From assembly GCA_019634635.1 (NCBI GenBank), contig JAHCBB010000004.1, forward strand, positions 186,001-250,000: DNA of 64,000 nucleotides, given 5' to 3'. This document shows, one piece after another, positions 17,643-27,467 of this stretch. Under the pieces are notes generated by a model that was given only the letters and a program-made list of their open reading frames with translations, made no database searches and was not told where the DNA came from. This DNA is from Verrucomicrobiia bacterium. GTDB taxonomy: Bacteria > Verrucomicrobiota > Verrucomicrobiia > Limisphaerales > UBA9464. Positions within the stretch are counted from its first letter, which is position 1, and each line of letters opens with the position of its first letter. The translations under genes were made by a program, and so were the position numbers.

Positions 17643-20600
17643 ATGCCCGCCGCAAAGAGTCGGCTGATGGATGGCGCGGCCGGAGCACTTGAGGGCCCTT
17701 CCGGCGGGCCGATGAACGACCTGGCCAATCTGGCGGCCCAGGTGGTGCTGGCGACCGGTTCCCTGGTGGTGCTTTCCGGGGAGGATGGACTGCGGATCGA
17801 GGGGCAATATGGTCTCTCGCAGGAGCATGAGGGTGCGCTGCTCGGACTTTGCCGTCGGCTTCTGGACAGCGGTCAGTGGCAGGAGGTGCGCGAGCCAACG
17901 GAGCTGACGGGAACCGGATTTCGATGGGTGGCCCTGCTGCCCCTGGAATCCACGGTCAATGATGGTCTTGGGGCCTTGGTGCTGCTCGACCGGTCCCCAC
18001 GGCGGCTGACGACCAGCCAGCGGGCGGCCATGCAGACCATTGCGCGCCAGGTGCGGCTGCAATTGGAGTACCGGGAGCATGCCTCCTCGGTGGCCTCCGC
18101 CGAGGAATCCCAGCGGCGCATGGAGGCGGCCCTGCGGCGGACCGAGGCCTTCTATCAGGCGCTGGTGGAGAGCCTGCCCCAGAACATCCTGCGCAAGGAC
18201 CTCAACGGCCGCTTCACCTTCGTCAACAAGCGGTTTGCCGCGACATTGAAAAAACCGGTGGAGGAGATCATCGGACGCACGGATTTTGACCTGTTTCCCA
18301 AGGAACTGGCCGCCCAATACCAGGCGGATGACCGGCGGGTGCTGGCGAGCGGGGAGCCCTTCGAGACCACCGAGGCGCATGTGACGCCCGACGGCGAGAC
18401 CCACTGGGTGCATGTCATCAAGACGCCCATCCTCGACGCGGCGGGCCAGCCGGTCGGACTGCAGGGCATCTTCTGGGATGTCACCCGGGAGAAACGCACC
18501 GCGGAGAAGCTCGCCGAGGCCGAGAGCAACTACCGGAGCATCGTGGAGAACGCGGGTGAGGGAATCTTCCAGACGACGCCCGATGGGCAGTACATCCGTG
18601 CCAATCAGGCCCTCGCCCGGATCTATGGCTTTGATTCCCCGCAGGAGCTCATCCGGTCCCGGCGCAACATCGGCCGGGAACTCTACCTGCAGGCGGGCCG
18701 GCGGCAGCAGTTTGTGGAGGCCCTGCAGCGCTCGGACCGGCTGGACGGCTTCGAGAGCCAGATCTTCCGGCGGGACGGCAGCATCATCTGGATTTCCGAG
18801 AACGCCCGCGCGGTGCGGGACGCCCTGGGCCGCGTGGTCTGCTACGAAGGGACGGTTGAGGATGTCACCGCCCGGAAGCGCGCCGAGGAGGAGCTGAGCC
18901 GGGCCAACACGGAGCTGGCAGCGGCGCGGGACGCGGCCCTCCAGAGCGCGCAGGCCAAGTCGCGCTTCCTGGCCAACACCAGCCACGAGATTCGCACGCC
19001 GATGAACGGCATCATCGGCATGACCCGGGCGCTCCTGGAGACGCCCCTCACGCCGGAACAGCGCGAGTATGCCGAGACCGTGCAGCACAGCGCGGAGGCG
19101 CTGCTGACGATCATCAATGATGTGCTCGACTTCTCGAAAATCGAGGCCGGAAAGATCTCGCTGCAGACCGAAGACTTTCCCTTGCGGGAGACCGTGGAGG
19201 ATGTTGCCGAGCTGCTCGCGGAGCGTGCGTACCACAAGGGACTGGACTTCGCGGTGTGGGTGGACCACCGGCTGCCCGCCAAGGTGCGGGGGGATTCGGC
19301 GCGCTTCCGTCAGATCCTCACCAACCTCCTGGGCAACGCGATCAAGTTTACCCTCCAGGGCGAGGTGACCGTGCGCGTCGAAGAGGTGTCCCGCGAGGGC
19401 GACCAGGTCACGCTGGAGGTGGCGATCCGCGATACCGGCATCGGGATTCCCGAGCACGCCAAGCGCACGATCTTCGGGGCCTTCGAGCAGGCCGACATGT
19501 CCACCACCCGACGATTCGGGGGCACGGGACTGGGCCTGTCCATCAGCAAGCAACTGGTGGAGCGGATGGGGGGGCGCATCGGATTCGAAAGCGCGGAGGG
19601 CCGGGGATCCTGCTTCCGCTTCAGCGTCCGGGTGGGGATTGTCGAGGCGGCGGCCCCTCCGGCGGGCCTCCCCCTGGCGGCGACCACCGGCGGCCCGCCC
19701 CGGTTCCTGGTGGCCGATGAGCATGCGGCCACCCGTGAGTCGCTCCAATATGATTTGTTGGGCTTCGGCTTCCGGGCCGACGCGGTGGCGTCGGGCCACG
19801 AGGCGCTGCTGCTCCTGGAGTCGGCCCACGCGGCCGGCGATCCCTACGTGGCCGTGCTGGCCGACCTTCAGCTGCCGGACATGGACGGCCTGACCTTCGT
19901 CCATGACGCCCACATGCGCCCCGGACTTGAGGGCCTGAGGGTGATTCTGATGTCACCCGTCGGACAGCGCCTCGATCCTGGATTGCTGCGTGCTGTTGGA
20001 TGTGCCGGAGCGCTGGCACGACCGGTGCGGCAGGCCCGGCTCCGGGAGGTGGTCGGGCGGCTGCTTCGGGGTGAGGATGTGCTGGCGATATCCGAGGAGC
20101 GGACCGTCTCCGCGGTGGCCGGGCGCGCCGGGGCGGAACGGCCGCTTCGGGTGCTGCTGGCGGAGGACAATCTCGTCAATCAGAAGGTCGCCGTCGGCCT
20201 GTTGAAGAAGCTGGGGCAGGTGACGGACCTGGCGGGCGATGGTCGGCAGGTCCTGGAGGCGGTTCGCAGGGAGAACTATGACGTGGTGCTGATGGATTGC
20301 CAGATGCCGGAACTCGATGGGTATGAGACGACCCGCCAGTTGAGACGATTGGAAGGCGCCGGAGAGTTGGGCAATGGCCGACCTTTGTATGTCGTGGCGC
20401 TCACGGCCAATGCCATGGCCGGCGACCGGGAGCGGTGCCTGGCCTGCGGCATGGACGATTTCCTCACCAAGCCTCTGGATGAGGGACTGCTGCGGGCGGC
20501 GTTGCATCGGGCCCGAGGTGCCCGCGATGGTGCCCCGGCGCCAGTGGCAGCGACGGGCGAAGTTCCCGAGCCCGCCGAGCCGGTGCTCGATCCATCCCTG

Positions 20601-20927
20601 CTCGACCGGTTTCGTCCGCTGCGGACCCCCGGCCAGCCCGATCCGGTGACGGAGCTTGTGGATTTGTTTGTCTCGGATCTCGGGCCGAGGCTGGACGCCC
20701 TGCGGTCGGCTGCGGTCGTGGGAGATTTTACCGCGGTGCTTGCCGCCGCGCACACCCTGAAGGGCATCGCCGGAAACATCGGCGGGCGCCGCCTGGCGGC
20801 GTTGTGCGCCCACTTGGAATCCGAGGTTGCCCAAGGCAGGGGCGGCGAATGGCAGGCAGGCGTGGAGGCGATTGAAGCGTCCGCCCGTGAACTGGTCGCG
20901 GCGCTGGAAGCGGAGAAGTCCCGATGA
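17643..20927 (+). CDS. hybrid sensor histidine kinase with GAF-like, two PAS, two receiver and Hpt domains
   Basis: The protein has 1094 residues from ATG 17643; a start at 17712 (MNDLANLAAQ) is also possible. A GAF-like region (about 25-150) is followed by PAS (about 165-285), PAS/PAC (about 295-415), a coiled linker and HisKA with His448 in FLANTSHEIRTPMNG. HATPase_c (about 555-670) has its N-box and the GTGLGLSISKQL motif. A first receiver holds Asp741 (LADLQLPDMDG) and lacks the usual first acidic pair (VADEH). A second, canonical receiver holds Asp885 (LMDCQMPELDG), and an Hpt domain holds His1037 (AAHTLKGIAGN). No transmembrane segment is seen, so it is a cytoplasmic phosphorelay kinase. 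Its stop overlaps the esterase start (ATGA), coupling it to sugar-ester and sulfate-ester hydrolase genes. Confidence 0.92.
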   Translation: MPAAKSRLMDGAAGALEGPSGGPMNDLANLAAQVVLATGSLVVLSGEDGLRIEGQYGLSQEHEGALLGLCRRLLDSGQWQEVREPTELTGTGFRWVALLPLESTVNDGLGALVLLDRSPRRLTTSQRAAMQTIARQVRLQLEYREHASSVASAEESQRRMEAALRRTEAFYQALVESLPQNILRKDLNGRFTFVNKRFAATLKKPVEEIIGRTDFDLFPKELAAQYQADDRRVLASGEPFETTEAHVTPDGETHWVHVIKTPILDAAGQPVGLQGIFWDVTREKRTAEKLAEAESNYRSIVENAGEGIFQTTPDGQYIRANQALARIYGFDSPQELIRSRRNIGRELYLQAGRRQQFVEALQRSDRLDGFESQIFRRDGSIIWISENARAVRDALGRVVCYEGTVEDVTARKRAEEELSRANTELAAARDAALQSAQAKSRFLANTSHEIRTPMNGIIGMTRALLETPLTPEQREYAETVQHSAEALLTIINDVLDFSKIEAGKISLQTEDFPLRETVEDVAELLAERAYHKGLDFAVWVDHRLPAKVRGDSARFRQILTNLLGNAIKFTLQGEVTVRVEEVSREGDQVTLEVAIRDTGIGIPEHAKRTIFGAFEQADMSTTRRFGGTGLGLSISKQLVERMGGRIGFESAEGRGSCFRFSVRVGIVEAAAPPAGLPLAATTGGPPRFLVADEHAATRESLQYDLLGFGFRADAVASGHEALLLLESAHAAGDPYVAVLADLQLPDMDGLTFVHDAHMRPGLEGLRVILMSPVGQRLDPGLLRAVGCAGALARPVRQARLREVVGRLLRGEDVLAISEERTVSAVAGRAGAERPLRVLLAEDNLVNQKVAVGLLKKLGQVTDLAGDGRQVLEAVRRENYDVVLMDCQMPELDGYETTRQLRRLEGAGELGNGRPLYVVALTANAMAGDRERCLACGMDDFLTKPLDEGLLRAALHRARGARDGAPAPVAATGEVPEPAEPVLDPSLLDRFRPLRTPGQPDPVTELVDLFVSDLGPRLDALRSAAVVGDFTAVLAAAHTLKGIAGNIGGRRLAALCAHLESEVAQGRGGEWQAGVEAIEASARELVAALEAEKSR

Positions 20928-22189
20928 GCGGATGGTGCCCCATGAAACGATCCCTTCGCCTCCCCAGGATCCTGCGCTGGGTCCTGGTGTCCCTTGGGGT
21001 GCCCGCGGGGACATGGGCGGAACCGTCCGGGGGCGTCCGCCTCGAGGCGCCGTTGGACTATCAGGTTCACCAGCGGGTCCGGCGCGCCTCGGGAACCATT
21101 CGAGTGGCGGGCACGTTGGGGACGGGGTTGGATGCCGGTGTGGTGGAGACCCGCTTGCGGGGCGCGCCCGGGGGAGGTGACTGGCAACTCTTGACCCCGC
21201 TGACGGCGGGTCAGCGGACCTTTCATGGATCCCTCGAGGCGCCGGCGGGTGGTTGGTATGGGCTGGAAGTCCGGGTGCGCCGGGACGGGGAGGCATCCGC
21301 GGTGGCGGTGGCCCGGGTGGAACATGTGGCTGTGGGCGAGGTGTTCCTCGTGGCGGGACAGTCCAACGCAGCCAATCATGGCGAGGAACGGCTGCAACCC
21401 CGCACGGGGCTTGTCGCAACGTATGACGGACGGACGTGGCGGCCGGCCTGGGACCCCCAGCCGGGTGCCAGCGGGAACGGGGGCAGCTTCCTGCCGCCGT
21501 TGGGCGATTTGCTGGTCGAGCATTTCGGGGTGCCCGTCGGCTGGATCGCCCTCGCTGCGGGTGGCACCAGCGTCCGTGAGTGGCTGCCTGTGGACCGCCG
21601 GTTTTTGAATCCTCCGACCGTCAAGGCCCGCGTGCGACAACGGGCAGACGGCTTGTGGGAATCGGATGGCGCCCTGTATCAGGTGCTGGCCGGACGCCTC
21701 CGCACGGCGGGTCCCCTCGGAATCCGTGCCGTGCTGTGGCATCAGGGGGAGTCGGACGCCAATCAGGCCGACCCGTCGTGCACCCTGGCCGGGGCGGACT
21801 ACCTGGAGCATCTTCGGAAGCTCATCGTTGAATCTCGAAACGATGCGGGCTGGCGGGTGCCGTGGTTTGTGGCGCGGGCCAGCTATCATTCGCCGGACGA
21901 TCCCGGGTCCGAGGACATTCGTGCGGCGCAGCGGGTCATTTGCGATGACGGGTTGGCGATTGCGGGTCCCGACACCGATGCGTTGACCGGCGCGTTTCGG
22001 GATTCGGGCGGCCAGGGGGTGCATTTTTCCGCAGCGGGATTGAGGGAGCATGCCCTGCTGTGGTCCAGGGAACTGGCTCCCTGGCTGGAGCGGCAACTCG
22101 CGGAGGGGAGTGACCAAGTGGATCTTGATGACGCCGGGCATCGGGGGGGACGAGCGCAACTCAGGGAGCCGGAACGGAGCCAACCGTGA
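20924..22189 (+). CDS. sialate O-acetylesterase-like SGNH carbohydrate esterase, secreted
   Basis: The protein has 421 residues. The ATG at 20924 overlaps the kinase stop; an ATG at 20942 (MKRSLRLPRILRWVLVSLG) gives a cleaner signal peptide. The SASA/DUF303 domain (about 135-390) shows the nucleophile Ser147 in GQSNA, the block WHQGESDANQ and the terminal 'GQGVHFSAAGL' with His as base. A beta-sandwich-like region precedes the catalytic domain. Relatives remove O-acetyl groups from sialic acid or plant polysaccharides. The adjacent sulfatase suggests action on a modified (acetylated, sulfated) glycan, which is inference. The stop codon shares one base with the sulfatase start. Confidence 0.85.
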   Translation: MSGWCPMKRSLRLPRILRWVLVSLGVPAGTWAEPSGGVRLEAPLDYQVHQRVRRASGTIRVAGTLGTGLDAGVVETRLRGAPGGGDWQLLTPLTAGQRTFHGSLEAPAGGWYGLEVRVRRDGEASAVAVARVEHVAVGEVFLVAGQSNAANHGEERLQPRTGLVATYDGRTWRPAWDPQPGASGNGGSFLPPLGDLLVEHFGVPVGWIALAAGGTSVREWLPVDRRFLNPPTVKARVRQRADGLWESDGALYQVLAGRLRTAGPLGIRAVLWHQGESDANQADPSCTLAGADYLEHLRKLIVESRNDAGWRVPWFVARASYHSPDDPGSEDIRAAQRVICDDGLAIAGPDTDALTGAFRDSGGQGVHFSAAGLREHALLWSRELAPWLERQLAEGSDQVDLDDAGHRGGRAQLREPERSQP

Positions 22190-23784
22190 TGCGGGTGCTG
22201 ACGGCGATGATCGTGCTGTGGACGCTGGCTGGTGAGCCTTCGTTCCTGGCGGCTGCGTCGCCGCGTCCCAACATCCTGCTGATCCTGGCTGACGACCTCG
22301 GGTTTTCGGACACCGGCTGTTACGGGGGGGAGATTCTGACACCCCATCTGGACGCCCTGGCGGCGCGCGGGCTGCGATTCACGCAATTTTACAACACGTC
22401 GCGGTGCTGGCCGTCGAGGGCGGCGCTGCTGACCGGGTATTACGCCCAACAGATCCGGCGGGACACCGTTCCCGGAGTTCGGAGCGGGCCCGGCGGGGTG
22501 CGGCCCACCTGGGCGCCCCTGTTGCCCGTGCTTTTGCGTCCTGCCGGATACCGCTCTTATCATGCCGGCAAGTGGCACCTCGATGGTGGCTCCCGGGATG
22601 GCGGGTTCGACCGCTCGTACCGCATCGAGGATCATGACCGTTACTTCGGTCCGCTGATCCGTTTCGAAGATGACCGGCCGTTGCCCCCGGTTGAACCGGG
22701 CCGGAGCTACTACACCACCACGGCGATCGTGGACCGGCTGGCGACGTATCTGGAGGACCACGTGACCGGCCATCCGGGGCAACCCTTCTTTGCGTATCTG
22801 GCCTTCATGGCACCTCACTTTCCCCTGCAGGCGCCGTCGGAGGATATCGTCCGGGTGCAGGATCGCTATGGACCCGGCTGGGACGTCTTGCGTGCGGCGC
22901 GGGCCCGTCGGATCCGCGATCTCGGTCTGGTGGGTCACGAGCCTCCTGAAGTGGAGGCAGGAATCGGGCCGCCTTATGACTTTTCGGAGTCCCTGGCCTC
23001 CCTCGGAGCGGCCGAGGTCCGGCTTCCGATCCCCTGGACCGCCCTGTCACCGCAACAGCGTGCGTTTCAAGCGAAGAAGATGGCGATCCATGCCGCCATG
23101 ATTGAGCGGATGGACCTCGAGATCGGACGGCTCATGGCGCTCCTGAACCGCTTGGGGGTGGGGGACAATACCCTTGTGTTGTTTCTGTCGGACAACGGGG
23201 CCTCCGCGGAGCTGATGGTGCGTGGTGCCGGACATGATCCGGCCGCCGTGCCTGGATCTGTGGGATCGTATCTTTGCCTTGGACCGGGCTGGTCTGGCGT
23301 CGCCAACACACCGTTTCGCCGGCACAAGACCTGGGTTCATGAGGGGGGCATTGCGACCCCGCTCATTGCCAGCTGGCCGGCGGGCATTCCGGGGAGGGGC
23401 GAACTGCGGCGTGGATCGGGGCACGTGATTGATGTGGTTCCCACGCTCCTCGAGTTGGCGGGAGTGTCAGAGGCAGCGGCAGGGGTGGACGAAGGGGTGG
23501 CGCGGCGTCCGGGCCGGAGCCTGATCGGGCAGTTGAAGGCGGACATCGGTCATCGCCCCGAGCCTTTGTGGTGGCAACATGAAGGGAACCGGGCCCTGCG
23601 GCTTGGCGACTGGAAGATTGTGGCCTCGGGGGAAGGGGTTCCGTGGGAATTGTACGATCTTGCCGTGGACCGTGGGGAGGTGGTGAACCTGGCGGTGCGT
23701 GATCCGGGGCGGGTCCGCGACCTCGACGCCCGGTGGACAGAACTCCGCGAGTCCTTCATCCGCGCGGCGCGCGGGTCCCCGTGA
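22189..23784 (+). CDS. secreted type I sulfatase (arylsulfatase family)
   Basis: About 531 residues. The ATG at 22189 shares a base with the TGA of the esterase gene (TGATG), so I prefer it to the GTG three bases earlier. A signal peptide (MRVLTAMIVLWTLAGEPSFLAAA) is followed by the sulfatase domain. Metal ligands appear in ILADDLGFSDTGCYGG. Cys73 lies in the formylglycine motif C-W-P-S-R followed by AALLTGYY, with later 'HAGKWHL' and 'VLFLSDNGAS'. Formylglycine-dependent sulfatases cleave sulfate esters from glycans and are expanded in Verrucomicrobiota. No formylglycine-generating enzyme gene is in this window. The preceding kinase and esterase are translationally coupled, suggesting one regulated operon. 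Confidence 0.93.
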   Translation: MRVLTAMIVLWTLAGEPSFLAAASPRPNILLILADDLGFSDTGCYGGEILTPHLDALAARGLRFTQFYNTSRCWPSRAALLTGYYAQQIRRDTVPGVRSGPGGVRPTWAPLLPVLLRPAGYRSYHAGKWHLDGGSRDGGFDRSYRIEDHDRYFGPLIRFEDDRPLPPVEPGRSYYTTTAIVDRLATYLEDHVTGHPGQPFFAYLAFMAPHFPLQAPSEDIVRVQDRYGPGWDVLRAARARRIRDLGLVGHEPPEVEAGIGPPYDFSESLASLGAAEVRLPIPWTALSPQQRAFQAKKMAIHAAMIERMDLEIGRLMALLNRLGVGDNTLVLFLSDNGASAELMVRGAGHDPAAVPGSVGSYLCLGPGWSGVANTPFRRHKTWVHEGGIATPLIASWPAGIPGRGELRRGSGHVIDVVPTLLELAGVSEAAAGVDEGVARRPGRSLIGQLKADIGHRPEPLWWQHEGNRALRLGDWKIVASGEGVPWELYDLAVDRGEVVNLAVRDPGRVRDLDARWTELRESFIRAARGSP

Positions 23785-23814
23785 GCCGGGATTGGATCCA
23801 CCCAGGCGGGGCCT

Positions 23815-24012
23815 TCACCGGACCGTGCCGAAATCCGGTGGATCGCCCTCCTCCGACCCACGCCGTGCCCTCCGGCGGAGGACGGCATCCCTGAGAACGA
23901 ACTCAATCTGGCCGTTGACTGATCGAAGCTCCTCCTGAGCCCAGGCCTCGAGCTCTGACCAGAGTCCGGGATCCATGCGCAACAGGAATGCCTTGCGGGG
24001 CTCGGCGGCCAT
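23815..24012 (-). CDS. small Arc-like ribbon-helix-helix protein
   Basis: The product has 65 residues. 'KAFLLRMDPGLWSELEAWAQEELRSVNGQIEFVLRDAVLRRR' fits the Arc/MetJ ribbon-helix-helix layout: one beta strand, two helices and an 'S-VNGQIEFVLRDAV' second helix. Such proteins bind DNA as dimers. Its start codon shares one base with the stop of the PH-domain gene, and it closes a three-gene operon with an SPFH protein. The same SPFH plus Arc-like pairing occurs in other bacteria, where the small protein might autoregulate the operon; that role is inferred. Confidence 0.75.
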   Translation of the reverse strand: MAAEPRKAFLLRMDPGLWSELEAWAQEELRSVNGQIEFVLRDAVLRRRARRGSEEGDPPDFGTVR

Positions 24013-24530
24013 CAGCGGCCCTCCTTCAGGCGCCGAAGCCGGCGTTCGATGTCAACGACGAACCGGGCTGGATGCTCCGGGGAGACCACGACGGTGCGGT
24101 TGGACCACCGGAGGATCACGCCATTTTCAGGATTGGTGACGAACGCCTGAAAGGATCCGAGGCGCCGGCTGCGAAAGCGCCCGTGCATGGCGAAGAGACC
24201 GTCGTTCCCCATGGTTTTCCACGCTCCCTTGCAGGCCTTGGGGTCCGCCGCGAGGCTTTCGAGTCCGGCCAGCGGGAGTTGGTTGACCCAGAAACTGCGG
24301 ACGACGATCAAGGTGTCGTCGGAGACTTCGTATCGCCGGATGGCGAACAGGGAGGTGCCGGCGACGATCAGGAAGGGGGCCGCGGCGGGCAGCAGGAGCG
24401 CGGCACGATTTCCGGGACGGCCGGCCAGCAGGGGCAGGGCCACCGCCGCGGTCGAGGCGAAGGCCACCATGCCGAGCGTGATCCACCAGACCCGGCGTCC
24501 CCAGGGGGCTGCGTAGGCGGAGCGTTTCAT
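24012..24530 (-). CDS. membrane protein with bacterial PH-like domain
   Basis: The protein has 172 residues. Two transmembrane helices (about 15-35 and 42-62) are followed by a soluble part (about 65-165) of beta-rich character. That part contains 'YEVSDDTLIVVRSFWVNQLPLAGLESL' and 'RTVVVSPEHPARFVVDIERRL', typical of bacterial PH-like (YdbT/DUF304-type) domains. The function is unknown. Its place between an SPFH protein (7 bases upstream) and an Arc-like protein suggests a membrane-associated complex, possibly at a specialised membrane domain. Confidence 0.7.
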   Translation of the reverse strand: MKRSAYAAPWGRRVWWITLGMVAFASTAAVALPLLAGRPGNRAALLLPAAAPFLIVAGTSLFAIRRYEVSDDTLIVVRSFWVNQLPLAGLESLAADPKACKGAWKTMGNDGLFAMHGRFRSRRLGSFQAFVTNPENGVILRWSNRTVVVSPEHPARFVVDIERRLRRLKEGR

Positions 24531-24537
24531 CGCCGCC

Positions 24538-25449
24538 TCAGTGATAGAGGGTGCCGGTGTTGATGACCGGGCTCACCTCGGCCTCACCGCACAGCACGAC
24601 GAGCAGGTTGCTGACCATGGAAGCCCTGCGTTCGGGATCGAGCGTCACCACGCCGCGGGCTCCGAGTTCGTTCAGCGCCATTTCGACCATGCTGACGGCG
24701 CCCTGCACGATTTTTGTCCGGGCAGCGATCACGGCCTCGGCCTGCTGGCGGCGCAGCATGGCCTGGGCGATTTCCGGCGCGTAGGCCAGGTGGGTGATGC
24801 GCGCCTCGTCCACCTGGACGCCGGCCAGCGCCAGCCGCTCCTGCAACTCCCCGGTCAGTGCCGCGTTCACCTCGTCGCCGCCGGCGCGGAGGGTGAATTC
24901 ATCGTCCTCGCCGTGGTCGTACGCGTAGCGGGAGGCCAGATGTCGCACGGCGGATTCGCTCTGGACTTCCACGTAGTTCTCGTAGTCCTGCACATCAAAG
25001 GCCGCCTGGGCGGTGTCGCGCACCCTCCAGACCACGACGGCTGCGATTTCAATCGGATTGCCCCGCTTGTCGTTCACCTTGAGGCGCTCGCCGTTCAGGT
25101 TGCGCCGGCGCAGGGAGATCTTTGCGTGCCGGGAATAGAAGGGATTGGTCCAGTGGAACCCGCTGCGACGGATGGTTCCGCGGTAGGCTCCAAAGAGAAT
25201 CAGAACTCTGGACTCGTTGGGTTGCAGGGTGAAAAAGCCGGCCCAGACAACGATGGTGAGGGCCAGACCCAGTAATCCGATCACAAGGAGCGCGACAAAG
25301 GATTCGTCCCGGTTGGCCCCGATGATGGCCCGGACAATCAGGGCGATTGCCCCCCCCATGAAGGCCAGGTTCAGCAACAACATGGGCCAGCCGGAAACCG
25401 CGCGGCCGGGAGTTTCCTCGTTGGATGGGGCAGGGAGTTCGGGGTTCAT
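24538..25449 (-). CDS. SPFH/Band 7 domain membrane protein
   Basis: The protein has 303 residues. Two hydrophobic N-terminal helices (about 22-42 and 50-72) are followed by the SPFH domain (about 73-270), with '[32 protein letters not shown]' and a helical '[29 protein letters not shown]' segment. SPFH proteins oligomerise on the inner membrane, often in detergent-resistant domains, and scaffold proteases or other partners. This belongs to the short, slipin-like type. It opens an operon with PH-like and Arc-like genes. The upstream 60 bases (25450-25512) are unusually AT-rich for the window and probably hold the promoter. Confidence 0.9.
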   Translation of the reverse strand: MNPELPAPSNEETPGRAVSGWPMLLLNLAFMGGAIALIVRAIIGANRDESFVALLVIGLLGLALTIVVWAGFFTLQPNESRVLILFGAYRGTIRRSGFHWTNPFYSRHAKISLRRRNLNGERLKVNDKRGNPIEIAAVVVWRVRDTAQAAFDVQDYENYVEVQSESAVRHLASRYAYDHGEDDEFTLRAGGDEVNAALTGELQERLALAGVQVDEARITHLAYAPEIAQAMLRRQQAEAVIAARTKIVQGAVSMVEMALNELGARGVVTLDPERRASMVSNLLVVLCGEAEVSPVINTGTLYH

Positions 25450-25512
25450 GGTCTTGAATCGTTTAGATTTCGTTTAAATATTTAAGTGATATCAAACAGA
25501 AATCAAAGTAGG
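25450..25512 (-). promoter_or_regulatory. AT-rich leader, probable promoter region of the SPFH operon
   Basis: About 60 bases with far lower GC than their surroundings. Read on the minus strand they contain TTGATT, a 17-base spacer and AAATAT, plus a TTTAAATATTTAA palindrome. The -10 match is weak, so the exact promoter is uncertain, but such an AT island directly before a start is typical of a promoter in a GC-rich genome. Confidence 0.4.
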
Positions 25513-25609
25513 CGTCAAGCGATTCCTGGCTGGTGTACAAATTTGGAGGCGCCGATTTCGGGGGTGGGTCCAATTCCGGCGTGTGGAATGCCGGTGGACC
25601 TGCAAAGGA

Positions 25610-25647
25610 CCATCCACCCGGCGTTGGCGAACCGGCCGGGTGGATGG
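25610..25647 (-). terminator. 12-bp perfect hairpin downstream of rho
   Basis: CCATCCACCCGG (25610-25621) and CCGGGTGGATGG (25636-25647) form a perfect 12-bp stem with a 14-base loop, 64 bases after the rho stop on the minus strand. It is followed only by a short CCTTTGC stretch, so it may terminate weakly or protect the rho transcript end. Confidence 0.55.
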
Positions 25648-25711
25648 CGAGGGAGCGGGGCTCCGGGGAGGGGCGGTGACGTCGCACCGGGCCCGCGGCG
25701 CAGCCGGCCGC

Positions 25712-27244
25712 CTACCGGGCCTGGGCGCCCATGGAGAGCAGGAACATGATGTTGTTCGGCGTCTTTTTGAGCTTCGTCAGCAGGAGGTCCATGGCCTCGA
25801 CGGGAGGAACGCCGACCAGCGCCCGCCGCAGCACGGCGATGCGCGAGTACTCGTCGGGGTGATACAGCAGCTCCTCCTTGCGGGTTCCGGAACGCTCGAT
25901 GTTGATCGTCGGGAAGATCCGCCGGTCCACCAAGGCGCGGTCGAGGTGGATCTCCATGTTTCCGGTGCCCTTGAACTCCTCAAAGATCACCTCATCCATG
26001 CGGCTGCCGGTGTCCACGAGCGCCGTCGCCATGATGGTCAGCGATCCGCCCTCCTCGATGTTTCGCGCCGCGCCGAAGAAGCGCTTGGGCTTGTGGAGGG
26101 CGTTGGCATCCACACCACCGGACAGAATCTTGCCCGAGTGGGGCTGGACGGTGTTGTAGGCGCGGGCCAGGCGCGTGATGGAATCCAGAAGGATCATGAC
26201 ATCCCGCTTGTGTTCGACCATGCGCTTGGCCTTTTCGATGACCATCTCGGCGACCTGGACGTGACGCTCCGGTGGTTCGTCAAAGGTGGAGCTGACCACC
26301 TCGGCGCCCCGGCACGTGCGCTCCATGTCTGTGACCTCCTCCGGGCGCTCGTCAATGAGCAGGATGATCAGGTAGATGTCGGGACTGTTTTTGAGGACGG
26401 CATTGGCCAGTTTCTGCATCAGCACGGTCTTGCCCGTGCGGGGGGGGGCTACGATGAGGCCCCGGGTGCCTTTGCCGACGGGGCAGACGAGGTCCACGAC
26501 CCGGGTGTTGAGCTCCTCACCGGTGGTTTCAAGGATGACGCGCTGGTTCGGGAACAGCGGTGTCAGGTTCTCGAAGAGGGTCTTCTCCTTGGCGACGTCG
26601 GGGTCGTTGCCGGCAACCTTCTCAACGCGGAGCAGCGCGTAGAATTTTTCCTTGTCCTTGGGGGGGCGAACCTGGCCCTCGATGTCGTCGCCGCTCTGAA
26701 GATCGAACCGGCGGATCTGCGAGGGCGAGACATAGATGTCTTCGGGGCAGGGCAGGTAGTTGAACGCGGCGGACCGGAGGAAGCCGAATCCCTCGGGCAT
26801 GACTTCCAGGGTGCCCCGGGTGTAGATGGTCCCGCCGGCCTGCAAATTACGTTGGACGATCTGGAAGATGATCTCCTGCCGCTTGAGCGTGCCGTAATTC
26901 TCGATGCCGAACTCCTTCGCCAGCTCGCTGAGCCGGGTGATCGGCATCGGCTGCAGCTGGTGCAACTGCAGGGTCCTGGGTTCGAAAAACGCCGCGGGTG
27001 GCGCCGCTTCAGGTTCCGCATCGTCGCCGGGAGCGGGTCCGGAGGATTCGGATCCCGGTGCCGGGGTCCGGCTGGAAAAGGCGGGCGGCGCCAGTGGCGC
27101 CAGCGGGCCGGGAACCCCGATTTCCGTTTCGGCGGCGGGAGAGACCGCCTTGGGCGTCTCATCGTCGCTGTCCATCAGGCTTGGTTTCTTTCGTGGAGTC
27201 CGTGGCTTTTTGGGAGCCGACGGATCTTTGGTGGCACGAGGCAT
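25712..27244 (-). CDS. rho: transcription termination factor Rho
   Basis: About 510 residues from ATG 27244 ([17 protein letters not shown]). The frame stays open upstream, but those residues are low-complexity and lack homology-like text. A Lys/Pro/Ala-rich extension (about 1-95) precedes the Rho_N domain ([26 protein letters not shown]). Next comes the cold-shock RNA-binding domain ([17 protein letters not shown]), then the RecA-type ATPase with P-loop APPRTGKT, '[12 protein letters not shown]' and the Q- and R-loop text '[21 protein letters not shown]'. Rho is an RNA-dependent ATPase that ends transcription. The acidic, Pro-rich N-terminal extension before Rho_N is longer than in E. coli, as in several other phyla. 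Confidence 0.96.
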   Translation of the reverse strand: MPRATKDPSAPKKPRTPRKKPSLMDSDDETPKAVSPAAETEIGVPGPLAPLAPPAFSSRTPAPGSESSGPAPGDDAEPEAAPPAAFFEPRTLQLHQLQPMPITRLSELAKEFGIENYGTLKRQEIIFQIVQRNLQAGGTIYTRGTLEVMPEGFGFLRSAAFNYLPCPEDIYVSPSQIRRFDLQSGDDIEGQVRPPKDKEKFYALLRVEKVAGNDPDVAKEKTLFENLTPLFPNQRVILETTGEELNTRVVDLVCPVGKGTRGLIVAPPRTGKTVLMQKLANAVLKNSPDIYLIILLIDERPEEVTDMERTCRGAEVVSSTFDEPPERHVQVAEMVIEKAKRMVEHKRDVMILLDSITRLARAYNTVQPHSGKILSGGVDANALHKPKRFFGAARNIEEGGSLTIMATALVDTGSRMDEVIFEEFKGTGNMEIHLDRALVDRRIFPTINIERSGTRKEELLYHPDEYSRIAVLRRALVGVPPVEAMDLLLTKLKKTPNNIMFLLSMGAQAR

Positions 27245-27467
27245 GTGTTGAAAAATGGTGGAACGTCTGGCGGTTCCGTTTCCGTACCCACGGAATTCGA
27301 CGGAGGCCGCGCGGACCAAAAAGAGGGAGACGTGCGGAGCCGGGGGGGAGCCCGGCCTTGGTGCAGGAGCAAAATGAACCGCGGGGTCGCGGGCGCAAGG
27401 GCATTTTTGCCGGAAGATGCGGCGGAGGGATCCGTCGCCCGCGAATCCATCCCCGATGGCGCTCCGT

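Noticed and set aside
17463..19913. Minus-strand 816-residue open frame over the hybrid histidine kinase
   Set aside because: It is complementary to the well-conserved kinase domains and has antisense-like composition.
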